DNA from: Acetobacter pomorum | GTDB lineage: Bacteria; Pseudomonadota; Alphaproteobacteria; Acetobacterales; Acetobacteraceae | Direction of reading: 5' to 3' | Assembly (NCBI RefSeq): GCF_002738225.1 | Contig: NZ_PEBQ01000080.1 | Span: 1-54,092 of the forward strand | DNA length: 54,092 bases | Shown: in pieces, positions 28,007-36,180 of the stretch | Layout: every line of letters begins with the position of its first letter | Numbering within the stretch: the stretch's first letter is position 1 | Notes under the pieces: model-generated | The model's database searches: none | The model's input: only the letters and a program-made list of their open reading frames with translations | Told to the model about the DNA's origin: nothing | Position numbers and translations under genes: made by a program

Positions 28007-28619
28007 CGCACGCCTCTTGGTTCTGACATCAAATTAGCCTCACTAAGACTCTTTGTTCTGCTGCCATAGAAGCCTGACAACAGCAAGAAAAAACCGCGTT
28101 TCAACATTTCCCACCCGCCATAGACACATGACACAGCGCCATTATCCTTTAAAAACATAAGGAACACGGCACATCATGCTGATGACAGAATGAATGAAGT
28201 GCGAAAACACCTTGTAGACACTTTATTCCTAAAGCGCAGATTCTCAAATGTCGGAAAAGTTCCATCTGCCTTTCGTCATAATCAGGTTAGCTGATATGGC
28301 GTGCTGGCATGGGTTGTCTGCCTATGCAAAAACAGGGATCATCATATTCACGAAATATTTCTATATATTTCAAAATCTTCTCAAAAAAGACAAAATCGCT
28401 TTCCATTTCATGATGTTACGCGACAAAAATTTATCTCACATTTCCGTTACATAATCTTGAATAAATATAACGTCCTATTTTGGTACGCATTCCATGCAAA
28501 CATAGGGCTATTCATTTCAGGCATACCTTCCCATACAAAAAAACCCAGCCCCTTTGGGAGGCTGGGTTTTTTTCTGAAACATGGATTGAGCCTATGCCGC
28601 TTACCGACTCCTCCATGGA
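28007..28619. other. AT-rich intergenic region upstream of cyoA
   Basis: About 610 bp without a gene I would defend. The part from about 28200 to 28530 is clearly AT-richer than the neighbours and includes GAAATATTTC-type symmetric sequence at 28352-28371. A small ORF (28248-28454) looks accidental: no ribosome site and low-complexity content. The region must carry the cyo promoter on its left and the BI-1 gene terminator on its right (28537-28573). Confidence 0.6.
28537..28573 (-). terminator. Terminator of the BI-1 family gene
   Basis: A perfect 14-bp stem (28537-28550 with 28560-28573), whose arms combine seven A/T pairs and ACCCAGCC-type G/C pairs, encloses a nine-base loop. On the minus strand it ends in seven T's and lies about 47 bp past the stop of the BI-1 gene. 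Confidence 0.92.
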
Positions 28620-29396
28620 TCAATCGTTGGAATTTCTCACACCCATGAACTGCAACAGAAACTGAAAGAGGTTGATGAAGTTCAGGTAGAGGCTCAGCGC
28701 ATCATACACGCTGCGCTTGGCTGTCATTTCCGGGCCTTCATAGGCCGCAAGCTGCGGATAGGTTACCCGAATACGCTGTGCATCAAATGCACTGAAAGCT
28801 GTAAAGATAAAGACACCCACAATGCTGTACACATAGTACAAAGCCGGGCTCTTCAGAAACAGGTTAACCAGTCCGGCAATCAGCAGCCCAAACAGTCCCA
28901 TCATCAGAAACGAGCTGAAGCGCAACAGATTGGCTTTGGTTACGTATCCCCACAAAGACGTTGCGGCGAACATACAGGCCGTGACCAGAAACACCCTTAC
29001 AATGGATGTATCCGTGTAAATAACAAAAATATTGGCCATACTGGCGCCCATAGCCGCACAAAACGCCCAAAACAGCGCCTGCGCACCCTGTAGGGAAAGC
29101 CTGTTCAGGCCAAAGGACATCACCAACACAAATGCCAATGGCGAAAGCATGGCCACATCACCCAACAATGTTGGGCGTGGCACCAAACCACCAGGCACCT
29201 GCACCACCTGAAAAAACAGATGGCTTAAACTTGTGTTGGCAATAACATATGCCACTATACCGGTAAGCAGCAGACCAGATGCCATCCAGTTATAAACACG
29301 TAGCATATAAGCCCGCAGCCCAGCATCCAGATTGGCTGCCTGAGCATTCCAATCTGAGGGTGCAGCGGGGGATCGGTAGTCGTGACTAAACGACAT
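28620..29396 (-). CDS. Bax inhibitor-1/YccA family membrane protein
   Basis: A 258-residue inner membrane protein with seven hydrophobic helices. The opening LRAYMLRVYNWMASGLLLTGIVAYV and the closing FDAQRIRVTYPQL...DALSLYLNFINLFQFLLQFMG are the family signature, including the conserved Asp residues of the C-terminal pH/Ca2+ sensor. Bacterial members such as YccA interact with FtsH, and BsYetJ is a pH-sensitive Ca2+ leak channel. Which role applies here is not visible. AAGGAGAG precedes the ATG at eight bases. It is a single-gene unit with its own terminator. Confidence 0.93.
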   Translation of the reverse strand: MSFSHDYRSPAAPSDWNAQAANLDAGLRAYMLRVYNWMASGLLLTGIVAYVIANTSLSHLFFQVVQVPGGLVPRPTLLGDVAMLSPLAFVLVMSFGLNRLSLQGAQALFWAFCAAMGASMANIFVIYTDTSIVRVFLVTACMFAATSLWGYVTKANLLRFSSFLMMGLFGLLIAGLVNLFLKSPALYYVYSIVGVFIFTAFSAFDAQRIRVTYPQLAAYEGPEMTAKRSVYDALSLYLNFINLFQFLLQFMGVRNSND

Positions 29397-29584
29397 GGTG
29401 TTTAACTCTCCTTGTCCGGGCAGGCCGGCTTTGCTTAATACTTGTGGCTGCCCTGCCCTGTCGTCAAGGGTTGCAAAGAATCAGGTCAAAAACCGGGCGC
29501 TTTATTCCTGCCTGATTTTTATCCTTCAATATAAACGTTTCTCCCCACAAATCGGCCATCACAAGCTAGGGAATAATTGCCAGT

Positions 29585-30139
29585 ATGTTTTTGATTGCCG
29601 GAATCCGCCTTCCCGCTCCCATGCTGGAGTTTTTCCAGAATATTCAGACTTTCTTTCCGAACAGGGAATGGGAGCCCGAACCTTTCCTGTTTCTTCCCCT
29701 CGTCGTGATCGGAGAGGTCTCTGATCCAGACATCATGGAAGAACTCGATGCGGGGCTACTTTCTATCCAAACATCAACCCCGGCCACACTCATTCACTCC
29801 GGGTTGGACGTTGCGCAACAAGGCGAGCGAATCATTCTCACGGCCAAGATTCTGTCTGCTGTATGTGATCACCTTTCCGTGAAAATCAGACACCAAGCTC
29901 AGCGGGCTGGTGTGAAGGTAAAGCGCATCTGCCACCCACTCAGCGTACCCCTGGCCACGATCTCAACCGTTCCACCAGAAGAGGTCCACAATTGGTTGCG
30001 CATCCACCACAGCCTGCGTGCGCAAGAAGAAGAGGTTTATGAATTCACCCTGTTCAGTTCTTGGAAAAATCGTGAAACGACAGATATGGAACTTCTGACT
30101 GATTATGCGTTTATACCAAGTTGCATAATGCCATCCTGA
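29585..30139 (+). CDS. Degenerate 2H phosphoesterase-like (ThpR-type) protein
   Basis: A 184-residue protein whose layout follows the bacterial RNA 2',3'-cyclic phosphodiesterase (ThpR/LigT) family. It starts with FLIAGIRLPAPMLEFF, has FLPLVVIGEVSDPDIMEEL where HLTLxFLGEV is expected, HPLSVPLATIS where PHxTLAR is expected, and closes with VYEFTLFSSW like the family's VxxFxLxxSxL. Both catalytic HxT motifs appear lost, so it may be a pseudoenzyme or an RNA-binding remnant. AGGGAA lies 11 bases before the ATG. It stands alone between the BI-1 gene and adhA. Family assignment is by eye. Confidence 0.6.
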   Translation: MFLIAGIRLPAPMLEFFQNIQTFFPNREWEPEPFLFLPLVVIGEVSDPDIMEELDAGLLSIQTSTPATLIHSGLDVAQQGERIILTAKILSAVCDHLSVKIRHQAQRAGVKVKRICHPLSVPLATISTVPPEEVHNWLRIHHSLRAQEEEVYEFTLFSSWKNRETTDMELLTDYAFIPSCIMPS

Positions 30140-30356
30140 TTGTTATAACAAACATATAGCACCCTTATCCTATCTTAATTGTGAGCATAAATTCAGGCTC
30201 TACACGCCTGTAAGCACGGGAAATTATCTCACGAAATGGAAGCTGCTATTCCTTCCTCGTGATTGACAGACAGCGTTCCCCTTGGCTGTTGTGTGAGAAA
30301 CCGGCCTGCCGGCTATCTTTTTCCTCACCGTATATAATAGTCGAGGACATGAACGC

Positions 30357-32585
30357 ATGACCCGCCCCGCCTCCGCCAAGAGACGTTCACTGCTAGGAAT
30401 TCTCGCGGCCGGAACAATCTGTGCCGCTGCTTTACCTTACGCGGCAGTCCCTGCCCGCGCCGACGGTCAGGGTAATACAGGGGAAGCGATCATCCATGCT
30501 GATGATCACCCCGAAAACTGGCTTTCTTATGGTCGCACCTATAGCGAACAGCGCTATAGCCCGCTTGATCAGATCAACCGCTCCAACGTTGGTGATCTCA
30601 AGCTGGCTTGGTACTACACGCTGGATACCAACCGCGGCCAAGAAGCAACCCCGCTGGTGGTAGATGGCATTATGTATGCCACAACCAACTGGTCCAAGAT
30701 GGAAGCGCTGGACGCTGCCACAGGCAAGCTGCTTTGGCAGTATGATCCCAAAGTGCCCGGCAACATCGCCGACAAAGGTTGCTGTGATACGGTTAACCGC
30801 GGCGCGGGCTACTGGAACGGCAAGGTTTACTGGGGCACGTTTGATGGCCGCCTGGTTGCCGCCGATGCCAAAACCGGCAAAAAGGTTTGGGAAGTTAACA
30901 CCATCCCGGCCGATGCTTCTCTGGGCAAGCAGCGTTCCTACACAGTGGACGGCGCGGTACGCGTGGCCAAAGGTCTGGTGCTGATTGGTAACGGTGGTGC
31001 CGAATTTGGCGCCCGCGGCTTTGTATCCGCCTTTGATGCCGAAACCGGCAAGCTGAAGTGGCGCTTCTACACCGTTCCGAACAACAAGAACGAACCTGAC
31101 CATGCTGCATCAGATAATATTCTGATGAGCAAAGCCTACAAAACCTGGGGCCCCAAAGGCGCTTGGGTACGTCAGGGTGGCGGTGGCACCGTATGGGACT
31201 CTCTGGTGTATGACCCGGTGAGTGACCTGATCTATCTGGCCGTTGGTAACGGATCTCCCTGGAACTATAAATATCGTTCCGAAGGCATTGGTTCCAACCT
31301 GTTCCTGGGCAGCATTGTCGCACTGAAGCCTGAAACCGGTGAATATGTCTGGCACTTCCAGGCAACGCCGATGGATCAGTGGGACTACACCTCGGTTCAG
31401 CAGATCATGACGCTGGATATGCCCGTGAATGGTGAAATGCGCCACGTGATTGTGCATGCACCTAAAAACGGCTTCTTCTACGTTCTGGATGCCAAGACCG
31501 GTGAATTCCTGTCCGGCAAAAACTATGTTTACCAGAACTGGGCCAATGGTCTGGACCCGCTGACAGGTCGCCCGATCTACAATCCGGACGGGCTGTACAC
31601 CCTGAACGGCAAGTTCTGGTACGGTATTCCGGGCCCGCTGGGTGCGCATAACTTTATGGCTATGGCCTATAGCCCCAAAACGCACCTGGTTTATCTGCCC
31701 GCACATCAGATTCCGTTTGGTTACAAAAACCAGGTTGGTGGCTTTAAGCCGCACCCGGATTCCTGGAACGTTGGTCTGGACATGACCAAAAACGGTCTGC
31801 CTGACACCCCCGAAGCCCGTACGGCTTACATCAAGGATCTGCATGGCTGGCTGCTGGCCTGGGATCCGGTCAAGATGGAAACGGTCTGGAAGATTGACCA
31901 CAAAGGCCCGTGGAATGGTGGCGTTCTGGCTACCGGCGGTGATCTTCTGTTCCAGGGTCTGGCCAATGGTGAATTCCATGCCTATGACGCCACGAACGGG
32001 AGCGACCTTTACAAGTTTGACGCACAGAGCGGTATTATCGCTCCGCCTATGACCTATAGCGTCAACGGCAAGCAGTATGTTGCTGTTGAAGTGGGTTGGG
32101 GCGGCATCTACCCGATTTCCATGGGTGGTGTGGGCCGTACTTCCGGCTGGACAGTTAACCACTCCTATATCGCTGTGTTCTCTCTGGACGGCAAAGCCAA
32201 GCTGCCAGCCCTGAACAACCGCGGCTTCCTGCCTGTAAAACCACCTGCACAGTATGACCAGAAGGTCGTTGATAACGGATACTTCCAGTATCAGACCTAC
32301 TGCCAGACCTGTCATGGTGATAACGGCGAAGGTGCAGGCATGTTGCCTGATCTGCGTTGGGCCGGTGCCATCCGCCACCAGGATGCCTTCTACAATGTGG
32401 TTGGACGCGGTGCGCTGACGGCTTACGGGATGGATCGCTTTGACACCAGCATGACGCCGGATGAAATTGAAGCAATCCGTCAGTATCTGATCAAACGGGC
32501 GAACGACACGTATCAGCGTGAAGTGGATGCTCGGAAGAATGACAAGGATATTCCCGAAAACCCGACACTTGGCATTAACCCCTAA
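30357..32585 (+). CDS. adhA: PQQ-dependent alcohol dehydrogenase, subunit I (quinohemoprotein)
   Basis: A 742-residue periplasmic quinohemoprotein that oxidises ethanol to acetaldehyde, the first step of acetic acid fermentation. A signal peptide ends near ARA (about 35) and carries KRRSLLG, a twin-arginine-like start. The eight-bladed PQQ propeller shows the vicinal disulfide Cys142-Cys143 (DKGCCDTV), the catalytic Asp in MDQWDYTS and several tryptophan-docking repeats (AxDAxTGKxxW). A C-terminal cytochrome c domain has CQTCH at about 649-653. GAGGA lies nine bases before the ATG. adhB follows after 52 bp. The small third subunit is not here, as is known in Acetobacter. Confidence 0.97.
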   Translation: MTRPASAKRRSLLGILAAGTICAAALPYAAVPARADGQGNTGEAIIHADDHPENWLSYGRTYSEQRYSPLDQINRSNVGDLKLAWYYTLDTNRGQEATPLVVDGIMYATTNWSKMEALDAATGKLLWQYDPKVPGNIADKGCCDTVNRGAGYWNGKVYWGTFDGRLVAADAKTGKKVWEVNTIPADASLGKQRSYTVDGAVRVAKGLVLIGNGGAEFGARGFVSAFDAETGKLKWRFYTVPNNKNEPDHAASDNILMSKAYKTWGPKGAWVRQGGGGTVWDSLVYDPVSDLIYLAVGNGSPWNYKYRSEGIGSNLFLGSIVALKPETGEYVWHFQATPMDQWDYTSVQQIMTLDMPVNGEMRHVIVHAPKNGFFYVLDAKTGEFLSGKNYVYQNWANGLDPLTGRPIYNPDGLYTLNGKFWYGIPGPLGAHNFMAMAYSPKTHLVYLPAHQIPFGYKNQVGGFKPHPDSWNVGLDMTKNGLPDTPEARTAYIKDLHGWLLAWDPVKMETVWKIDHKGPWNGGVLATGGDLLFQGLANGEFHAYDATNGSDLYKFDAQSGIIAPPMTYSVNGKQYVAVEVGWGGIYPISMGGVGRTSGWTVNHSYIAVFSLDGKAKLPALNNRGFLPVKPPAQYDQKVVDNGYFQYQTYCQTCHGDNGEGAGMLPDLRWAGAIRHQDAFYNVVGRGALTAYGMDRFDTSMTPDEIEAIRQYLIKRANDTYQREVDARKNDKDIPENPTLGINP

Positions 32586-32637
32586 TGCCTCGGCAGAGTT
32601 ACGACGTCATTCAGCACACAGGCGATAAGTGGTAAAA

Positions 32638-34056
32638 ATGATGATGAACAGGCTAAAAACTGCCCTGGGGGCAGTCGCTGTCGGGCTTCTTGCGGGAACG
32701 TCCCTAGCGTATGCACAGAATGCTGATGAAGATCTGATCAAGAAGGGCGAGTACGTTGCACGCCTGGGGGATTGTGTGGCTTGCCACACAGCCCTGAACG
32801 GTCAGAAATATGCTGGTGGTCTTTCTATCAAGACTCCTATCGGCACAATTTACTCCACCAACATTACGCCAGACCCCACGTACGGGATTGGCACCTACAC
32901 ATTTAAAGAGTTTGATGAAGCCGTGCGCCATGGCGTGCGTAAGGATGGTGCAACGCTGTATCCAGCAATGCCTTACCCATCCTTCGCCCGCATGACGCAG
33001 GATGACATGAAGGCTCTGTATGCATACTTCATGCATGGTGTGCAGCCGATTGCCGAGAAAAATCACCCCACGGATATTTCTTGGCCAATGTCCATGCGCT
33101 GGCCGCTGTCCATCTGGCGTTCTGTATTTGCGCCAGCACCCAAGGACTTCACACCAGCTCCTGGCACAGATGCTGAAACAGCACGTGGTGAATACCTTAT
33201 CACTGGCCCAGGCCATTGTGGGGCATGTCATACACCACGCGGCTTTGGTATGCAGGAAAAAGCTCTGGACGGCGCCGGTGGGCCAGACTTCCTTGCTGGC
33301 GGTGGCGTGATCGACAACTGGATTGCACCAAGCCTGCGCAACGATCCGGTTCTCGGCCTTGGCCGCTGGTCTGATGATGACCTGTTCCTGTTCCTGAAAT
33401 CTGGTCGTACCGATCACTCCGCAGCCTTTGGTGGCATGGCAGACGTGGTTGGCTGGAGCACCCAGTACTTCACCGATGCTGACCTGCATGCCATGGTGAA
33501 ATACCTTAAATCCCTGCCGCCGGTTCCGCCTGCACGCGGTGATTACAGCTACGATGCCTCTACGGCTCAGATGCTGGATTCCAACAACTTCTCCGGCAAT
33601 GCTGGCGCCAAAACGTATGTGGAACAGTGCGCAATCTGCCATCGTAACGATGGTGGTGGTGTAGCCCGTATGTTCCCGCCGCTGGCAGGTAACCCGGTTG
33701 TTGTTTCTGACAACCCGACATCTGTTGCCCATATTGTTGTTGATGGTGGTGTTCTGCCGCCGACCAACTGGGCACCTTCTGCTGTGGCCATGCCGGATTA
33801 CAAGAATATCCTGTCTGACCAGCAGATTGCAGATGTTGTAAACTTCATCCGTTCTGCATGGGGTAACCGTGCACCGGCAAATACAACAGCAGCAGATATC
33901 CAGAAACTCCGTCTGGATCATACGCCGCTGCCAACGCCGGGCTGGGCAAATGCAACGGAAGACTCCGCAACATGGGGCCTGTTCATGCCGCAGCCTTATG
34001 GCGCTGGCTGGTCCTTCGCACCGCAGACCCATGCTGGTGTGGATGAAGCCCAGTAA
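32638..34056 (+). CDS. adhB: Alcohol dehydrogenase cytochrome c subunit II (triheme)
   Basis: A 472-residue membrane-associated triheme cytochrome c that accepts electrons from AdhA and reduces ubiquinone at the outer face of the inner membrane. A signal peptide ends at SLAYA, and three heme motifs are visible: CVACH (about 46), CGACH (194) and CAICH (331). Methionine axial ligands probably lie in the YPAMPY- and AVAMPDY-type segments. From memory the sequence is nearly that of A. pasteurianus AdhB. The start is within a run of three ATG codons at 32638-32646; a GTG at 32629 is less likely. A strong terminator follows. Confidence 0.97.
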   Translation: MMMNRLKTALGAVAVGLLAGTSLAYAQNADEDLIKKGEYVARLGDCVACHTALNGQKYAGGLSIKTPIGTIYSTNITPDPTYGIGTYTFKEFDEAVRHGVRKDGATLYPAMPYPSFARMTQDDMKALYAYFMHGVQPIAEKNHPTDISWPMSMRWPLSIWRSVFAPAPKDFTPAPGTDAETARGEYLITGPGHCGACHTPRGFGMQEKALDGAGGPDFLAGGGVIDNWIAPSLRNDPVLGLGRWSDDDLFLFLKSGRTDHSAAFGGMADVVGWSTQYFTDADLHAMVKYLKSLPPVPPARGDYSYDASTAQMLDSNNFSGNAGAKTYVEQCAICHRNDGGGVARMFPPLAGNPVVVSDNPTSVAHIVVDGGVLPPTNWAPSAVAMPDYKNILSDQQIADVVNFIRSAWGNRAPANTTAADIQKLRLDHTPLPTPGWANATEDSATWGLFMPQPYGAGWSFAPQTHAGVDEAQ

Positions 34057-34095
34057 GGCTTCTGCCTAATCTAACTCCCCTTTTTGGGGTGGGTT

Positions 34096-34134
34096 AAAAA
34101 GCGCTGTAGTGGCAACACTACAGCGCTTTTTTTT
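34096..34134 (+). terminator. Terminator of the adhAB operon
   Basis: A perfect 16-bp stem (34096-34111 with 34116-34131) closed by a GCAA tetraloop ends in a run of T's. It is one of the strongest hairpins in the window and lies 40 bp after adhB. Confidence 0.95.
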
Positions 34135-34184
34135 ATATTCGTTACATTGCGGCAAAGCAGATCATTCCCACATGTTTAAGCAGA

Positions 34185-34826
34185 ATGATTCAGACCCAAA
34201 CAAAACTGGACTTGTGTTCAACAAACTCTACACAGAATGGTAATGTTGAAACGCGACTGAACTGTCTGGTGCAAGAAATCCGGCAATGTGCGGCTTGTGC
34301 CCAGAAACTGCCATTAGGCCCGCGGCCTGTTCTGCATGTTTCTCCCAATGCGCGTTTGCTCATTGCTGGGCAGGCTCCGGGGACACGGGTTCATGAAACG
34401 GGTGTTTCTTTTAATGATGCATCGGGGGATCGCCTGCGTGGCTGGCTTGGAATGAGCCGAGATGTTTTTTACGATTCCAACCGTATCGCCATCTTGCCCA
34501 TGGCGCTCTGTTATCCGGGAGTATTGCCAAAAGGTGGAGATCGGCCACCACCACCTGAATGCGCCAGTTTATGGCGAGAACGTATTCTAGCTTTGCTCCC
34601 CAATATCCAGCTTACACTTCTGGTGGGGGCCTATGCCCAGAATTATGTTTTGGGGAAAGGGAAGGTTTACGAGCGAACAGAGCATTTTCAAGATTTTCTG
34701 CCCCAGTATTTCCCTCTGCCGCATCCATCCTGGCGCACAGGTGCATGGGAGCGCAAAACCCCCATGTTTCAGGAAAAGATTATCCCTGCCCTCCGGCGGG
34801 AGGTAGCCCGTGCACTAACAGGTTAG
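34185..34826 (+). CDS. Uracil-DNA glycosylase superfamily protein
   Basis: A 213-residue protein of the UDG fold. Motif A is GQAPGTRVHETGVSFNDASGDRLRGWLG and motif B is PLPHPSWRTGAW, with LLVGAYAQNYVLG between them. Families 4 and 5 bind [4Fe-4S] with four cysteines; here an N-terminal CAAC pair is visible but no clear second pair, so the cluster is probably incomplete or absent. Activity on uracil in DNA is the family expectation but unproven for this subgroup. No strong ribosome site precedes the ATG. It is convergent with the glycerate kinase gene, with six bases between stops. Confidence 0.82.
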   Translation: MIQTQTKLDLCSTNSTQNGNVETRLNCLVQEIRQCAACAQKLPLGPRPVLHVSPNARLLIAGQAPGTRVHETGVSFNDASGDRLRGWLGMSRDVFYDSNRIAILPMALCYPGVLPKGGDRPPPPECASLWRERILALLPNIQLTLLVGAYAQNYVLGKGKVYERTEHFQDFLPQYFPLPHPSWRTGAWERKTPMFQEKIIPALRREVARALTG

Positions 34827-34832
34827 AGAGAG

Positions 34833-36149
34833 CTAAAGCACCAGAAGCAAGCGCACATCATTTACGTTGGTAAGCGTGGGGCCTGTTTTGATAAGATCGC
34901 CCAGTTTTTCAAAAAAACTGTAGCTATCATGTCGGCCCAGAAAATCTTCGGCAGATACGCCGTTTTGTATGCCACGCGCTAAGGTATCAGGCGTAAATAT
35001 GGCACCTGCGGCATCTTCCGTACCATCAATACCGTCTGTATCTCCCGCCAAACCCCAGATGCCTTTCTGACCATTTAAAACCAGAGCACAGGCAAGCAGA
35101 AACTCTGTATTGCGCCCGCCTTTCCCCGGCTTTTGGCCAGAACGTATGGTTACTGTTGTTTCTCCACCACTTAGCAAAACAGCTGGAGCTTGTACCGGCA
35201 CCCCGTGCGCCTGAACAGAACGGGCAATACCGCTCATAACAACGCCCATAACGGAACTTTCGCCTTCCAACGCATCACCTAGAATCAGAGGCGTAATACC
35301 GGCTTTACGCGCCACATCCGCTGCAGCCTGTAATGCCATAAGGGGCGTTGCCATCATCTCAACCCGGTTCTTGGGGTTCACACTCTGTTGGGTAGGGTCT
35401 TTCGTAGGCTCCTGTTCCAGAGCATGGCTGATAGAGGCAGGCACATCCAAATTATATTTGCGCAAAATACGCAGGGCATCTTGATCTGTCGTTTTATCTG
35501 GAACAGTCGGGCCACTGGCAATAATTGCGGGGTCATCACCGGGCACATCACTAATAACAAGTGTAATAACCTGCGCAGGCGCTGCGGCCTCCGCCAGCTT
35601 ACCGCCTTTAATAGCGGATAAATGCTTACGTACGGTGTTAATTTCCGCAATGGTTGCGCCAGAATGTAAAAGCTGGCGGCCAATATTCTGTTTTTCTTCC
35701 AGCATTATGCCTTTTATGGGCAATGCCAGCAGGGCAGAGCCTCCGCCAGATATCAGCGCAATAACCAGATCATCTGGCCCCAACCCTTTTACAGCCTGCA
35801 ATATCTCTTGCGCAGCTTGCTCGCTGCGGGCGTCCGGCACAGGGTGAGATGCCTCCAGAATGGTAATATGGCGCGTGGGCACAGCATGATCATCACGTGT
35901 CACCACAATGCCTTGCATTGGCACATCAGGCCAAGCGGCTTCCAACGCTGCGGCCATGGCGGCAGAAGCCTTGCCCGCCCCCACAACAACACATCGGCCT
36001 TTAGGTTTTTCGGGTAAATGATCCGCCAATACCTTTATGGGGTTGGCCGCAGCCACTGCTGCATCAAACATATTCCGCAACAGGCTCCGCGCCCGTGCAT
36101 TCTGTTTTGTTCTTATATCTGGCGGCGCCAATTCAACATTCTCCTCCAT
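34833..36149 (-). CDS. Glycerate 2-kinase (MOFRL/TtuD type)
   Basis: A 438-residue protein of the GckA/TtuD family that phosphorylates D-glycerate to 2-phosphoglycerate (older entries call it hydroxypyruvate reductase). It shows VVGAGKASAAMAAALE near the N-terminus, GGGSALLALP, SDVPGDDPAIIASGPTVPD, and the MOFRL segment LLSGGETTVTIRSGQKPGKGGRNTEFLLA. ATG 36149 is 31 bp beyond the stop of the upstream FUSC gene; an earlier in-frame start at 36221 would overlap that gene by 41 bp. The two are probably co-transcribed. It would feed glycerate into lower glycolysis. Confidence 0.88.
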   Translation of the reverse strand: MEENVELAPPDIRTKQNARARSLLRNMFDAAVAAANPIKVLADHLPEKPKGRCVVVGAGKASAAMAAALEAAWPDVPMQGIVVTRDDHAVPTRHITILEASHPVPDARSEQAAQEILQAVKGLGPDDLVIALISGGGSALLALPIKGIMLEEKQNIGRQLLHSGATIAEINTVRKHLSAIKGGKLAEAAAPAQVITLVISDVPGDDPAIIASGPTVPDKTTDQDALRILRKYNLDVPASISHALEQEPTKDPTQQSVNPKNRVEMMATPLMALQAAADVARKAGITPLILGDALEGESSVMGVVMSGIARSVQAHGVPVQAPAVLLSGGETTVTIRSGQKPGKGGRNTEFLLACALVLNGQKGIWGLAGDTDGIDGTEDAAGAIFTPDTLARGIQNGVSAEDFLGRHDSYSFFEKLGDLIKTGPTLTNVNDVRLLLVL

Positions 36150-36180
36150 GCATTCTGTCTCATACCTTGGCCCATCTAGT

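Noticed and set aside
28248..28454. 68-codon ORF in the AT-rich region upstream of cyoA
   Set aside because: No ribosome site, low-complexity AT-driven residues and no recognisable motif; overlaps other equally plausible short frames.
30263..30268. TTGACA upstream of adhA as a -35 box
   Set aside because: No acceptable -10 hexamer at 16-18 bases; the TATAAT at about 30333 is too far and too close to the ribosome site.
30349..30360. Three-codon ORF ATGAACGCATGA whose stop overlaps the adhA start
   Set aside because: The ribosome site is only two to three bases from its ATG and ideal for the adhA ATG, so it is probably incidental.
32704..34032. 442-codon open frame opposite adhB
   Set aside because: Antisense shadow of adhB; Cys/Arg-rich nonsense composition.
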